Shown in pieces: positions 8,340 through 18,390 of a DNA stretch of 64,000 bases. Made by a program: the position numbers and the translations under genes. This DNA is from Ktedonobacter sp. SOSP1-85 (lineage in GTDB: Bacteria > Chloroflexota > Ktedonobacteria > Ktedonobacterales > Ktedonobacteraceae), in the NCBI RefSeq assembly GCF_016587415.1, contig NZ_BNJI01000002.1, positions 1,612,001-1,676,000 on the forward strand. The letters are read 5' to 3'. Positions within the stretch are counted from its first letter, which is position 1. Each line of letters begins with the position of its first letter. Under the pieces are notes generated by a model, which worked only from the letters and a program-made list of their open reading frames with translations, did not search any database and was not told where the DNA came from.

Positions 8340-10391
8340 TCATGACTTTACCTCCCAGATCTGCACGGTCTTATCAGCACTGCCAGAAGCAATGCGCTTG
8401 CCATCTGGAGACCATGCGACTACATTGACACTGTCAGTATGCCCACGATAGGTAACGATCATGTTCCCATTGGCAGCATCCCAGACCTGCACGGTCTTAT
8501 CAGCACTACCAGAAGCGATGTGCTTGCCATCCGGTGACCATGCGACTGCGTTGATACTTCCATTATGCCCACGATATGTAAAGACAGTGCCCCCAGTAAC
8601 AGTATCCCAAACTTTTACCGTGCTGTCAGAGGAGCCCGAAGCGATGTACTTGCCATCTCGGGACCATGCGACTGCATTGACCTCGCCAGCATGCCCGCTA
8701 TAGGTAAAGAGAATATTCCCATTCGTAGCATTCCAAACTTGTACCATGCTGTCAGAGGAGCCCGAAGCGATGTACTTGCCATCTTGGGACCATGCCAGCG
8801 CATTGAAACTCACAGCGCGTTCACTATTGGCATACGTATAGGTATTAGCACCATTGGCAGCATTCCAGACATGCACTGTGTTATCTTCATTACCAGAAGC
8901 GAAATACTTGCTGTCTGGAGACCATGCCACTGCCTTGACCCCCAAAGAATGCCCATCACAGGTAGCTATGATGTTCCCATTTGCAGCATTCCAGACATAC
9001 ACTTTCCCAAACACCCCACCACTCGAAGCGATGTGCTTGCCATCTGGAGACCACGCCACCGCGCTGACCTCGTCGTGTTCATTATAGATCAAGCCATGGC
9101 TCCCATTGGCGGCATCCCACACCTGCACTGTCCAATCTGCACTACCAGAAGCGATGCGTTTGCCATCTGGAGACCATACCACTGCCCTGACATTGTCAGT
9201 ATGCCCACTATATATATAAAGGAGATTGCGAGGAAGGTCAGGGTGGGTAGCTGCACTTAGCCACCAGATCCCTCCCCCCACAGTTGCAACTCCTGCCGTG
9301 GCTAACCCGATGATTACTGCTCGCCGCGAAAGTGAACGCGCAGGCGTCGAGGTCTCCGTTGGGGTGTCTACGAGTGGAGATGCGGGAACAGCCTGGGACT
9401 GGGGAGTTGGGGAGACAAGCATGGCAACTGTTGGCGGCAAGGAGGGCTCTAACGTTGAATTTGTGTCTATCACTGTTTTGACAGCAGGAACTGTCAGACC
9501 TCCTGCTGCCAAAGGCGATGAGGAGTGAGGGGAGATCGTCTCTGCAACAGGGATAGGTGTTGCTTTTTGTGCCGTCCGACTGGCTTCTTCTAGCGCCTTC
9601 GCAAAGGCTTGCACGCGATGAAAACGCTGTTTCGGGTCTTTCTCCAGAGCTGTCAAGATTACCTGCTCCACCTCAACTGGGAGTGCTGGCACCTTCTGGT
9701 GTAAGGGGGGCGGTGGCGTCATCAGATGCTTGGCAAAGATCTCGGTGTAGGTGCCCTCAAAGGGACGCTCTCCGCAGAGCCATTCATAGGCCACGATAGC
9801 AAGGGCATACTGATCGCTGGCTGCACGTGCCTGAGCCTGGATCTGCTCTGGGGCCATGTAAGGGATGGTTCCGGCTGAGGCCTGGCTGGTCATTGAGGAG
9901 GTGCTATGGGCAATGGCTGCGATGCCAAAGTCGCTAAGGACAATCTCGTTGTGTCGCCCCACCAACATGTTTTCTGGTTTGATATCTCGGTGAATGAGCC
10001 TCTGGTCATGGGCATATTGCAGGGCATCGGCCACCTGCTTGATGTAGGAAACAACTGTAGGCAGCGGCACACATTCGCCTTTGTGATGGCGCTGACGCAA
10101 TGTGCCATTGGGCAGATAGTCCATGACGAGAAAAGGAACGCCGTTGTGCACATCAAAGTCAAGGATACGTACAATGTGAGGATGATCGAGCGCTGCGATA
10201 ATCTGAGCCTCCCGCTGGAAGTCTTCTCTCTCTCTTTGGGAAAGGGAGGCATGGAGCACTTTAATCGCCGCAGCCCTCTGAAGTCGAATGTGCTGTCCAA
10301 GGTAGACCTCCGCAAAGCCTCCACGTCCCAACAAGCGCTCTAGCCGATAATTGCCTAACTGCTGTCCTTCTCGGCTGTCTCGTTCGGTCAT
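8340..10391 (-). CDS. Transmembrane Ser/Thr protein kinase with seven WD40 repeats
   Basis: A 683-residue protein. Kinase domain at about residues 14-272 with every key motif: GRGGFAEV loop, AIK lysine, HRDIKPEN catalytic loop, DFG, and APE (PYMAPEQ). A Pro/Thr-rich juxtamembrane linker follows, then one membrane helix at about 357-378 (AVIIGLATAGVATVGGGIWW). The C-terminus holds seven WD40 blades (consensus GHxxxVxAVAWSPDGKxIASGSxDxTVQVWDA), enough for one propeller. The predicted topology is cytoplasmic kinase and extracytoplasmic propeller acting as sensor. It is an RD kinase, unlike the HQD kinases nearby, and its blades differ in sequence from theirs, so it is a separate lineage. It has its own promoter at 10426-10454. 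Confidence 0.93.
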   Translation of the reverse strand: MTERDSREGQQLGNYRLERLLGRGGFAEVYLGQHIRLQRAAAIKVLHASLSQREREDFQREAQIIAALDHPHIVRILDFDVHNGVPFLVMDYLPNGTLRQRHHKGECVPLPTVVSYIKQVADALQYAHDQRLIHRDIKPENMLVGRHNEIVLSDFGIAAIAHSTSSMTSQASAGTIPYMAPEQIQAQARAASDQYALAIVAYEWLCGERPFEGTYTEIFAKHLMTPPPPLHQKVPALPVEVEQVILTALEKDPKQRFHRVQAFAKALEEASRTAQKATPIPVAETISPHSSSPLAAGGLTVPAVKTVIDTNSTLEPSLPPTVAMLVSPTPQSQAVPASPLVDTPTETSTPARSLSRRAVIIGLATAGVATVGGGIWWLSAATHPDLPRNLLYIYSGHTDNVRAVVWSPDGKRIASGSADWTVQVWDAANGSHGLIYNEHDEVSAVAWSPDGKHIASSGGVFGKVYVWNAANGNIIATCDGHSLGVKAVAWSPDSKYFASGNEDNTVHVWNAANGANTYTYANSERAVSFNALAWSQDGKYIASGSSDSMVQVWNATNGNILFTYSGHAGEVNAVAWSRDGKYIASGSSDSTVKVWDTVTGGTVFTYRGHNGSINAVAWSPDGKHIASGSADKTVQVWDAANGNMIVTYRGHTDSVNVVAWSPDGKRIASGSADKTVQIWEVKS

Positions 10392-10425
10392 TTGACTTGC
10401 TCTCCTAAATATCTATTTCATGCGT

Positions 10426-10454
10426 AATGTACATACAAGGTTAAGGTAAGTCAA
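10426..10454 (-). promoter_or_regulatory. Probable sigma-70-type promoter of the transmembrane WD40 kinase
   Basis: Read on the minus strand: TTGACT, 17-bp spacer, TACATT, ending 35 bp upstream of the kinase start codon. Spacing and boxes fit a housekeeping promoter. Confidence 0.5.
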
Positions 10455-10929
10455 GGGCATCTGGGGCGTAGCACAGTGTCTAGTACTTCAAGGCACTTTA
10501 AGCGAAAACATTGGCTCGTAGGGGCAAAAATGGGAGGATGAGCCTGGCAGGTTGATCTATTTGGCCATAAGAAGCGCTCTGTCAAGCTCAGCTTACAGAA
10601 AACGGCCCCGAAAGCTCCGCTCTTTTAAGTGGGGGAGTGTCAATCTCACTGAGCAGGACGTCCAGAACTGGTTTTGCCACTGTGGCTATCTTCCCCTTGA
10701 AGGAGAAGTGTCGGGGCTCAATCCTTGGGTATATCGCTGTAAGCGCTGAAACACGGCGTGTTCCTCTTGAAAGCAAGCAGAGCACTGATCTGCGTAATCC
10801 CTGCTGGTCCTGCGAGCACGATTCCCCCATTCCGGAGAACCTGATCTCAGACTTGCGGTTTGCTTAGATGACCAAAAGCCGTTGGCTCAGAGTGTTTTCT
10901 TCTCCGATCGTTTTCTTTCATCGTCCGAA
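10455..10929. other. Intergenic region, no supported gene
   Basis: Small open frames (for example 10552-10749 on the plus strand, with a CHCG ... YRCKR pattern) are too short and have no family resemblance that can be defended. They may be debris of an older gene. No repeat or hairpin stands out. Confidence 0.4.
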
Positions 10930-13900
10930 TCAAAGTGATGGTGGCCCTTGCCATTCTTTCACCATTTGTTCAAGTTGGTTGCGTACCCCTTCTGGGCGAA
11001 GCCAGCCGTAACCGACGTGTTGCAGGTGGGCAAGAAGTTTCTGAAAGTCTTGCTCAGTCCAGGATGGCGTTCCCTGGCGTGTAAGTGCCAGTCGAAATTC
11101 ATGTTCTTTGGGAGTGCGATCCTGTGGGAGTTCGCTCACGTAGGGAGCATGTAGCGAGAGGAATGTTTGCAAGAAAGGTAGAGCTCCATCATTCCAATCC
11201 TCTGGTTCACAAGACTCTAATTCCCAGTCAAAATGCCAGACGGCTACGCTCGTCTCCCCCTCAGTGAGAGCGAACTGGCCATCAGGACTCAAGCAAATAT
11301 GGTGAAGAGGATATCGCGTCGGTGATTGGAATACATGTAAGCATCGACCAGTTATGGCATCCCATAGGCGGAGCGTCTTATCACGTCCAGACGAAAGGGC
11401 GACTCGCCCATCCGCGCTCAGTCCTGCGGCGAGCACATTGGTCGTCTGACCTCTATAGGTCACGGAGTTGGTATGTCCCTCGAAGAGTTGCAACTGCTGT
11501 CCTGTCACCGTATCTCGCAAGCGCAGATGGCCGTCGATCTCTATCGAGAGGGCGACCCGGCCATCTGCACTCAGACTTGCTGAAACCACCTGACTCCACT
11601 CCGGAAACGAACGAAGCGGCTCCCACGTTGCTATTTCGCAGCACGATACCTGGTAATAACCAGCGAGCATGAAGCGCCAATCGGGACTCAGAGAAAACGG
11701 TGTCTGTATATTTTCGCTTTTTATGTACAGGCTTCTCCCCGTTCTTGTCTCCCATAAGCGTGTGTCAGAAGCAACAGAGAGCGCAAATTTCCCATCGGGA
11801 CTGAGACTTAACGCCGATAGAGGGTGATAACCATGGGATGGAATGGGGTGTCCTTGCAATATACCATGGCATTGTCCGGTTGGGATTTCCCAGACCTGAA
11901 TATTGCGTTCTAGCCCTCCTGAAAGGAGGAAGCGTCCATCCATGCTTACACTGAGTAAAGGATTACCCAGTAACTTTTCTGTTGCCATCTGGAATGTTTG
12001 TACACGGTGTCCAGTGGCAATATCCCAGACGTGAATATGTTGGTTGTTGTCTATTGCAATGGCAAGGCGACCATCAGGACTCATGATAAGTGCCTCGATC
12101 CCCTGTATCTCTCCTTCCAATTGCCTACTGAGCCAGGCACCTTGGAAATGGGCTCGCCTTGTCCGTGACGCAAGTCTATTCCACAGCGAGAGGCTTCGGG
12201 GTGCGTATTTCCATCCCGGTAAGGCTCGTGTGTGTCGCGTGTGTACTAGCGCTTCCGCTATGCGTTCCTCCGTGAAAGCCAGCGCGGCTCTGTCGAGAAG
12301 CGCTGTCGCTCGTGTTTCTATCGCGGTGATCTCATCGAGTGACTGCTGCTGAGAGAGACGCAAGTGATAGAAGGTTTGCGCCTCGGGAAGTTCCCACCAG
12401 CGTATTGATCCGTCAGCACTGCTTGAAATGGCTGTCGTTTCATCAAAGCTCCATAGCACCGACGTGATGCCTCCCGTATGACCCTGAAACGTCCTCCGGC
12501 AGCATCCAGTCGTTGTGTCCCAGAGACAGACTGTTCCATCAGCGCTTCCCGATAGTGCAAATCGTCCATCAGCGCTAAAGTTTGCTGTATTGACACGGAA
12601 AGTATGTCCTCGCAAGGTCCTCAGGCAGCGCATACTGGGAATCTCCCAGAGATGCAGTGTACCGTTATTCGTTCCTGTAAGGGCAAGACGCCCATCTTGA
12701 CTGAAGCACAATGCCTTCTCGGCGACCTCCGGGAGGCTAGCGAGACAACGCCCTGTCCTTATTTCCCAGAGTTGTAGAGCGCATTTACTAAGATCTTCCC
12801 CATCAAAAATCGCGAAACTGCCGGATAAGGCCAGATATCCATCGGGACTTACACAGATGGAGTTTTTCCTGATGGTCTGATCGTGAAATGAGCACAAGCA
12901 GGTTCCTGTGTCTATTTCCCAGAGTTGGATAGCTCCTGCTATACTCAAGGAAACAGCCAGGTTCCCGTCTCTACTGTAAACAACATCGTTCACCTGTCCT
13001 GGCAAGCTCATCTTTATGGTACGCAGGCATCGCCCAGTATCCACATCCCATAAGCATAGAGTCCCGTGAGGGCCATGTGAAATGGCCCTATTCCCTCGGA
13101 GATGCACTTCCTCAGTGATGGTGTTCACTGCATCACGAGATTTCAAGTCATATTGCGCCTTCTCTCCCTCTTTCGGCTCATTAAGGTCTAGGCTCATCAG
13201 GTAAACATTCTTCCCAGTGGTCATATCCCATAAGAATAGCTGCCCATAGCGATTGGCGGAGAGCATGTGTTTCCCATCTGGATACATATAGCCCGCGACT
13301 ATCGCCTGCCGGGCGTGGTCTTCAAAGGTTCTGATGCAGCGCCCCCATCGATGCGTTCCTGCTTGCGCCTGTGCGAGTAGCGCCTGAATCGTTTTTTTCT
13401 GCGGTGTCGATCGGGCTGCTTCTTCAAGTAGTGAAAGAGCCACCTCCACATCTCCACGCTCTAAGTGGGCTTGTGCCAGGTACTCAGTTGTGCGCTCTTT
13501 CCCCAGCGTCGATTGTACCGCATCTAATCTCTGTATCAGCTCGCTATCGTTCCATCTCCCCTCTCGCCACTGGATCATTCCATAGTTGAAGGAGGCTTCG
13601 AGATGGTACGGATCAATCTGGTGAGCTTGCTCCCATGCCTGCCGAGCCTCCTCGAATTTGCTCAGATCATACAACGAGAGCGCTCGGTTATTGAGGCTAT
13701 CTGCCAGCACTTCTATGGGCCGTGGTACATGGCGCGGATAGGATTCCCCGATCTCAGATGTGTAAATCTCCTGGAGCAGTGTCGCGACCTCGAGCATGGA
13801 TGTGGGACGCTGCTCTGGCTGTTGCTCAAAGCAGCGTGCAAGTAGCTTCACCAGCGCGGCAGGCATCGGAGGTATAGCCGGGTCCTGGGCCTCATGACTT

Positions 13901-14739
13901 GCCAGCACGGCACGTGCCGCACTTCCGCTCCTCCATGTGATTTCTCCTACAAACATCTCCAAAATCGAGACGCCCCAACTCCACATATCCGTCTTGCGAT
14001 TGAGCGCCTGTCCCGCGGCCTGCTCTGGGGAGCAGTAGGCAGGTGTCATGCCTCCCCAACTGACAAGCAAACTCTGCTGTCCACTTCCCGCTGCACTGCC
14101 TTGTTCACCAGCCATCGTACGTGCTTTGGCAAGGCCAAAGTCACCGACTTTTGCTATCCCATCTGGAGTCATCATCACGTTGGCGGGTTTTACATCCTGG
14201 TGAATGACCCCTTGCTCGTGGGCATATGCCAACCCCCAGGCAAACTGGATAGCCACATCGAGCATGCGTTTGAGTGCTTGTTTGTGCCCGCCCATGTAGA
14301 GCCTGCGTGTGTGTATCCATTCAGCAAGGCTCCCACCAGCTACGTATTCGGCGAAAATACGAGGAATATCCCCCATGGTGCGCACGTAGTAACAACTGAC
14401 AATATGGGGATGTAATCCCAGATTGATCCAGGTTTCTGCCTCACGAATAAAGCTCGCTTTCCCATCTTCTTTTGCAAAGATGGCTATCCTTGGACTTTTC
14501 ACAGCCAGATCCATCAACCATTCGCGGTGGTGAACTTTGTAGACTTTGCCCATACCTCCTTCGCCTAGTATGGCAGTCACATCGTAGAGGTTGAGGATAC
14601 AATTCCCAACGCGCCATTCCTGCAGCCCGTCGACGAAGCTTCCTGTCCCTCCTGGTCGCTGCTGTGAGGCGCGGGGCAACGGAAACGCGCTGGGACCAGA
14701 TTCTGCGCTATAGGTAGGCTGGTTGTCTTGTTCTTGCAT
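10930..14739 (-). CDS. Ser/Thr protein kinase (HQD type) with TPR and two WD40 propellers
   Basis: A 1269-residue protein; start ATG preceded by AGGAAGAGAGAAGAAAG. Kinase at about residues 55-325: GEGGMGKV, DLAVKSP lysine, HQDVKPANVMM in place of HRD, DFGLA, PAYCSPEQ. TPR-like helices follow (about 355-465), then seven WD40 blades (about 475-810), a helical spacer and a second group of seven blades (about 905-1185). The last 70 residues carry the motif VGYGWLRPEGVRNQLEQM shared with three other genes here. There is no membrane helix and no ClpP domain. It lies 15 bp downstream of the TPR gene and is probably co-transcribed with it. Blades are more diverged than in the 23.8-32.6 kb paralogues, so it is an older copy. 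Confidence 0.92.
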   Translation of the reverse strand: MQEQDNQPTYSAESGPSAFPLPRASQQRPGGTGSFVDGLQEWRVGNCILNLYDVTAILGEGGMGKVYKVHHREWLMDLAVKSPRIAIFAKEDGKASFIREAETWINLGLHPHIVSCYYVRTMGDIPRIFAEYVAGGSLAEWIHTRRLYMGGHKQALKRMLDVAIQFAWGLAYAHEQGVIHQDVKPANVMMTPDGIAKVGDFGLAKARTMAGEQGSAAGSGQQSLLVSWGGMTPAYCSPEQAAGQALNRKTDMWSWGVSILEMFVGEITWRSGSAARAVLASHEAQDPAIPPMPAALVKLLARCFEQQPEQRPTSMLEVATLLQEIYTSEIGESYPRHVPRPIEVLADSLNNRALSLYDLSKFEEARQAWEQAHQIDPYHLEASFNYGMIQWREGRWNDSELIQRLDAVQSTLGKERTTEYLAQAHLERGDVEVALSLLEEAARSTPQKKTIQALLAQAQAGTHRWGRCIRTFEDHARQAIVAGYMYPDGKHMLSANRYGQLFLWDMTTGKNVYLMSLDLNEPKEGEKAQYDLKSRDAVNTITEEVHLRGNRAISHGPHGTLCLWDVDTGRCLRTIKMSLPGQVNDVVYSRDGNLAVSLSIAGAIQLWEIDTGTCLCSFHDQTIRKNSICVSPDGYLALSGSFAIFDGEDLSKCALQLWEIRTGRCLASLPEVAEKALCFSQDGRLALTGTNNGTLHLWEIPSMRCLRTLRGHTFRVNTANFSADGRFALSGSADGTVCLWDTTTGCCRRTFQGHTGGITSVLWSFDETTAISSSADGSIRWWELPEAQTFYHLRLSQQQSLDEITAIETRATALLDRAALAFTEERIAEALVHTRHTRALPGWKYAPRSLSLWNRLASRTRRAHFQGAWLSRQLEGEIQGIEALIMSPDGRLAIAIDNNQHIHVWDIATGHRVQTFQMATEKLLGNPLLSVSMDGRFLLSGGLERNIQVWEIPTGQCHGILQGHPIPSHGYHPLSALSLSPDGKFALSVASDTRLWETRTGRSLYIKSENIQTPFSLSPDWRFMLAGYYQVSCCEIATWEPLRSFPEWSQVVSASLSADGRVALSIEIDGHLRLRDTVTGQQLQLFEGHTNSVTYRGQTTNVLAAGLSADGRVALSSGRDKTLRLWDAITGRCLHVFQSPTRYPLHHICLSPDGQFALTEGETSVAVWHFDWELESCEPEDWNDGALPFLQTFLSLHAPYVSELPQDRTPKEHEFRLALTRQGTPSWTEQDFQKLLAHLQHVGYGWLRPEGVRNQLEQMVKEWQGPPSL

Positions 14740-14754
14740 CTTTCTTCTCTCTTC

Positions 14755-15585
14755 CTATTGTCTTGCTGCGCGCGCGAGTGCGTAACGCCTTCGTGTCTCC
14801 ACCGTTATTGGGTGATCTGGTCCGAGCGCCTCTTCCTGAAGAGACAGAATGTCTTGATAGAGGGAGGCTGCCTCATAAAGCTTGTTTTGCGCTTCCTGAC
14901 AGTCGGCTACATTGCAGAGGATAGTAAGTGTAACAGGGTCTTCCTTTCCCTTTACCTTCTCCATAATACGCGCAGCACGCAGGAAAATGGGCTCAGCTCT
15001 GGCATAGTCCCCCTGCTGAGCATAAAGATCGGCCAGGTTATTGAGCGCCCAGGCGAAAGAATTATGCTCAGGCCCCATTGTCCGCTCCGCTATATGTGCG
15101 AGACGCAGATATAGCGCTTCCGCCTTCGCATATTTCCATTGGTCAGTGTAGATCATAGCCAGAGCGGCGAGTGTAGAAATAAGATGAGAACTTTCTGGAC
15201 CATATATCTGCTCAAGCAGCGGGATAGCGCGTTGTAAGAGGGGCCCGGCTTTTTCGTCTTGTTCCTGCTTGTGATACAGCATCGCGAGTTCGTAGAGCGG
15301 ATAGGCGACATCTGGATGTTCTGGGCCTAGAGCTTTCTCTCGAATATGCAAAGCACGTAGGAGAAGTGGTACAGCAGCTTCAGAGTGATTCTGGTCTTTG
15401 TAGAGCAGCGCTAGTCCATAAAGAGGATCGCTCACGTCGAGATGGTCCCGCCCCTCAAGCCGTTCTCGCATCTGTATAGCCTCTTGGTAGTATTGCTCAG
15501 CCTCTTCATATTTTCTCTGCTCGTGGTAGAGCCTGGCCAATCCATAGAGAGGATAAACCACCGAAGTTTCTTTTTTTGAATCCAT
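14755..15585 (-). CDS. Tetratricopeptide (kinesin-light-chain type) repeat protein
   Basis: The ATG at 15585 is preceded by AGAAAGAGCAAGC; a longer frame to 15648 has a poorer start. The 276-residue product consists of about six 42-residue TPRs of the type YPLYGLARLYHEQRKYEEAE, ending with PITVETRRRYALARA. This long-period TPR is typical of kinesin-light-chain-like repeats, often attached to STAND or kinase proteins. No catalytic domain. The downstream kinase starts 15 bp after its stop, so it is likely an adaptor or sensor made with that kinase. Confidence 0.88.
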   Translation of the reverse strand: MDSKKETSVVYPLYGLARLYHEQRKYEEAEQYYQEAIQMRERLEGRDHLDVSDPLYGLALLYKDQNHSEAAVPLLLRALHIREKALGPEHPDVAYPLYELAMLYHKQEQDEKAGPLLQRAIPLLEQIYGPESSHLISTLAALAMIYTDQWKYAKAEALYLRLAHIAERTMGPEHNSFAWALNNLADLYAQQGDYARAEPIFLRAARIMEKVKGKEDPVTLTILCNVADCQEAQNKLYEAASLYQDILSLQEEALGPDHPITVETRRRYALARAARQ

Positions 15586-15825
15586 TGCTTGCTCTTTCTT
15601 GCAAAAGTGGCTAAGGAGGGTGCCACTTCCAGGGGAACAAATCCTCATAGGCCCTTTTTAAGAAAAAATGTTTTGCCCTGATCAATAAGTTGGCAATATT
15701 CACGAGTCTATCTGACGCCTTGAAAGGCGGTCCAAAGAAGTTGTGAGTGCGGTAGAGCAGCGAAAAGGCCTGTACTACTACCCGAAATACCATCTATATA
15801 CTACTCAAACCTGCTACTTTGCACT

Positions 15826-16740
15826 TCATAGCAGCTTATGTAGCACTGGGCCTACTTCTGGTAAGCGGGCTCTTGCACTGGCTAACTCTATCAGTTTGCG
15901 CTGCACGCCTTCTGGCCGGAGCCAGCCGTAGTCGGCATATTGTAACTGGAGAAGAAGCTCCTGGAACGCTTCATCACTCCACATCGGGACGCTGTGGTGC
16001 TCTGATTGAGGAAGTGCGTACTCCTGAGCGGTTGTCTCTCTAGAGAGGGCTCGCAGGGAGAGAAATGTCTCCAGGTGGCTTGTTGCGCCCTCATCCCAGT
16101 CCATTGCATCATGGGCTTCCAGATCCCAGTCCAACTCCCAAATGTGAGTGTGGCCGATGCTCAGTGCATTCCTTTCACTCGTATTCACACTGTAAGCAAC
16201 CACCCAGCGTTTATCAATACTCAGAGATACTGAAGGTACTTCAGCGCTTTCAGGTATCCGCAATGTATGCAGACAGCGACCAGTTGTTGCCTCCCAGAGT
16301 CGTATTGTTTTGTCATAACTTCCCGAAAGTGCCCAGCGTCCATCGGCGCTGAGATGTACCGACTGCACGTAATCCGTGTGCCCTTGAAATTGACGGAGGC
16401 ATAGACCTGTTGCTGTTTCCATGAGCCATACCGTATAGTCTTTGCGCTTATCTCTATATTTTCGACGGTTGCCCGCAAAGAGGAGCTTGCTACCATCAGC
16501 ACTCAAGTTCACTTGTTGAATCACCCCGGTTCCCTGTATCGTACGGCTATGACCAGTTGTCGTCTCGGAAAGATAGATCATACCCCCTGGTTTGGAACTC
16601 GCATAAGCGAGCAAGCGCCCATCGGCACTGAGACTTGCAGCCTCCACAGATTCGCATTGACTGCATTTGGGGAATGTGCGCACGCAACGCCCTGTTGCCG
16701 TCTCCCAAAGATTCAACGTGTCTTGTACTTTTGTCAGTAC
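15826..16740 (-). pseudogene. 5'-truncated WD40 protein cut by tnpB element 2
   Basis: The open frame (nominally to 16797) begins inside the tnpB element; only the part below about 16740 is WD40-like. It starts in the middle of a blade (DTLNLWETATGRCVRTF), has about four blades, then the acidic DWDLEAHDAMDWDEGA segment and the shared C-terminal motif ADYGWLRPEGVQRKL. By comparison with the three related genes, it is the 3' end of a kinase-WD40 gene whose kinase half is gone. The sequence on the other side of the tnpB element does not encode the missing half, so the insertion was accompanied or followed by a deletion. Confidence 0.85.
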
Positions 16741-16760
16741 CCTACGGCTAAAGCCGAGGG
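16741..16760 (-). other. Right-end hairpin of tnpB element 2
   Basis: On the minus strand CCCTCGGCT and AGCCGTAGG pair imperfectly around the tnpB stop codon TAG. Position and shape match the right-end hairpins of the other two elements. Confidence 0.6.
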
Positions 16761-18061
16761 CTTGGAGTTGTGTCTGAACTCCACCGCAATTCAGCATACC
16801 TTTTCAGGCGTGCTGCTTTGGCTTCATCGTCCGACACATCAGGGCGTACTGACAAGAGGCCCGTTCCTATCCAGTCTTGCCGGATAAGAAGCGTTCGCAT
16901 CGCAATGTTTCTTGCACCAACCAGATCGGCATGGAGCGTGTACTGACAATTCTGACAGACAAAGAGCAAGCCCTTGTGAGGACGATTCTCTTTGCAGGTA
17001 TGCCCACATTTGGGGCAGGCCTGCGAGGTGTAGTTGGCATCCACCTTGATCGCCATACTTCCATGCAAGAGCGCTTTATAAGCGATCATACTGTGCAACT
17101 CTGCAAAGGACCATTTGGAAAAGGCACGATTGGCTTTGCGCTGTTTTGCACTGGCTCGCTTGCCTTTCCGTCGTGTGGTCTGCTCGCGAATATCTGTCAG
17201 ATGCTCCAGTCCAATCAAGCTTTGAGAATAGTGGGTAACAATCCGTTTACTCACGACATGATTGGCGTTTGCTTTCAACCGTCTCTCTCGTCCACTGATG
17301 GCAACGAGCCTTCTCGTTGCAGAACGAGTGCCTTTCTTTTGCAGACGCTTTCTCAGTCGTGCAGAGTGGTGTGATTTGGCAACCGTAGAGATGTCAGCAT
17401 GGAAGGTGCAATCGCCTTGCATTGTCGCCGTGACGGCAAGGTATCGCATCCCCACATCCACGCCAACGACCTGCTTGTGTGTTTCTGGGGTAGGATCAGC
17501 CATCTCCACTTCCAGGGAGACAAGGAGGTAAAATTGCTTCTTGGCTTTGTCATACCAGAGTTTCGATGCACCAATCTCCGTACCACGCTGGATCAATGCC
17601 ACATGCTTATTGTAGCCAGTATAGGGCACAACGATACGTCCATCGAGCGTGAGAAGACTCACGTGCTGCTCTTTCTTGAACGTGTAGTCTTTCTTATACT
17701 GGTAGGTCAACGTGGGAGAGATAAACGTAGGAGCCTGATCAAGCCCTTTATACCGTTTCTTGGTGCTACCTGCCTTACGATGAGCAGCATTGTTCTTCAC
17801 CTTTGTCCAGAGGGCTTTATACGAGGCTCCAACCTGGCGAGGAACAGAACAGGCCATTTGCGAAGGCAGATGAAAACGGAGACGGATCTCTTCGTAAGTG
17901 GCATCTTGCAAACGAATAGCATTACTCAATTTGCCATTCGCAAAGGCGTACTGGCTCACATAGTTGAGAGCATCACGATATGCCAGTTGTGTAGAGCGTA
18001 AAGCCTTGAATTGCTCGGGCGTTGTATTCAATTTGAGTTTCGCTGTTAATACCGTTTTCAT
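16748..18061 (-). CDS. tnpB: TnpB RNA-guided nuclease (IS605 OrfB)
   Basis: A 437-residue intact TnpB, a transposon-encoded endonuclease guided by an RNA from the element's 3' end. RuvC-I VVGVDVGMRYLAV, RuvC-II LIGLEHL, zinc finger CPKCG ... CQNC, and final Asp in LHADLVGARNI are all present. The ATG at 18061 defines the true N-terminus (MKTVLTAKLKLNTTPEQ). It is clearly related to the tnpB at 4608-5960 and less so to the one at 44246-45493. The stop codon lies inside the right-end hairpin. Confidence 0.95.
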   Translation of the reverse strand: MKTVLTAKLKLNTTPEQFKALRSTQLAYRDALNYVSQYAFANGKLSNAIRLQDATYEEIRLRFHLPSQMACSVPRQVGASYKALWTKVKNNAAHRKAGSTKKRYKGLDQAPTFISPTLTYQYKKDYTFKKEQHVSLLTLDGRIVVPYTGYNKHVALIQRGTEIGASKLWYDKAKKQFYLLVSLEVEMADPTPETHKQVVGVDVGMRYLAVTATMQGDCTFHADISTVAKSHHSARLRKRLQKKGTRSATRRLVAISGRERRLKANANHVVSKRIVTHYSQSLIGLEHLTDIREQTTRRKGKRASAKQRKANRAFSKWSFAELHSMIAYKALLHGSMAIKVDANYTSQACPKCGHTCKENRPHKGLLFVCQNCQYTLHADLVGARNIAMRTLLIRQDWIGTGLLSVRPDVSDDEAKAARLKRYAELRWSSDTTPSPRL

Positions 18062-18160
18062 AGTCTGAATTATATCATAGTTTTCATCTGCCTGTCAATA
18101 CTACATGAGCAGATGAAAGCATGTCTACGGCGTATTCCGCCCAAGCCACCTCCAAAGGAA

Positions 18161-18207
18161 CGCCGCATTCCTCCCCATGCCTGAAAGGGCAGGGGCATCC
18201 TGCGGCG
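18161..18207 (-). other. Structured hairpin upstream of tnpB 2
   Basis: CGCCGCA/TGCGGCG outer stem (7 bp), inner part GGATGCCCCTG, TTTCA, CATGGGGAGGAA on the minus strand. Same design as 4443-4489 and 45559-45603. It lies 100 bp before the tnpB start. The rest of 18062-18390 shows no gene. Confidence 0.7.
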
Positions 18208-18390
18208 TTTTCACCGAAAACGCTATGGAAAAGCCTCAGAATGCTATGCGCAGCGGAAAGCGTGGGTCTGCCGCCAATTTAGTGAAGGATGGGTCTATTT
18301 CCCTGGCAATACCCACTCTTGAGCTTAAGCGTTTCGCTCGTTAAAGTTCGTTGATTGTATTTAGGAATACGCGAGTTCCCTCAAATTGTT

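Larger units (their letters stand above)
16735..18222 (-). mobile_element. Solo tnpB element 2 inserted in a WD40 gene
   Basis: Contains tnpB 16748-18061, the right-end hairpin at 16741-16760, the upstream hairpin at 18161-18207 and a small palindrome CGTTTTC/GAAAACG at about 18205-18221. No tnpA. The right end breaks a WD40 blade at about 16740. Tips are approximate. Confidence 0.75.

Noticed and set aside
10552..10867. Small open frame with a CxC ... C pattern suggesting a zinc ribbon or a tnpB end
   Set aside because: Only three cysteines with wrong spacing, no catalytic Asp motif, no support on either strand.
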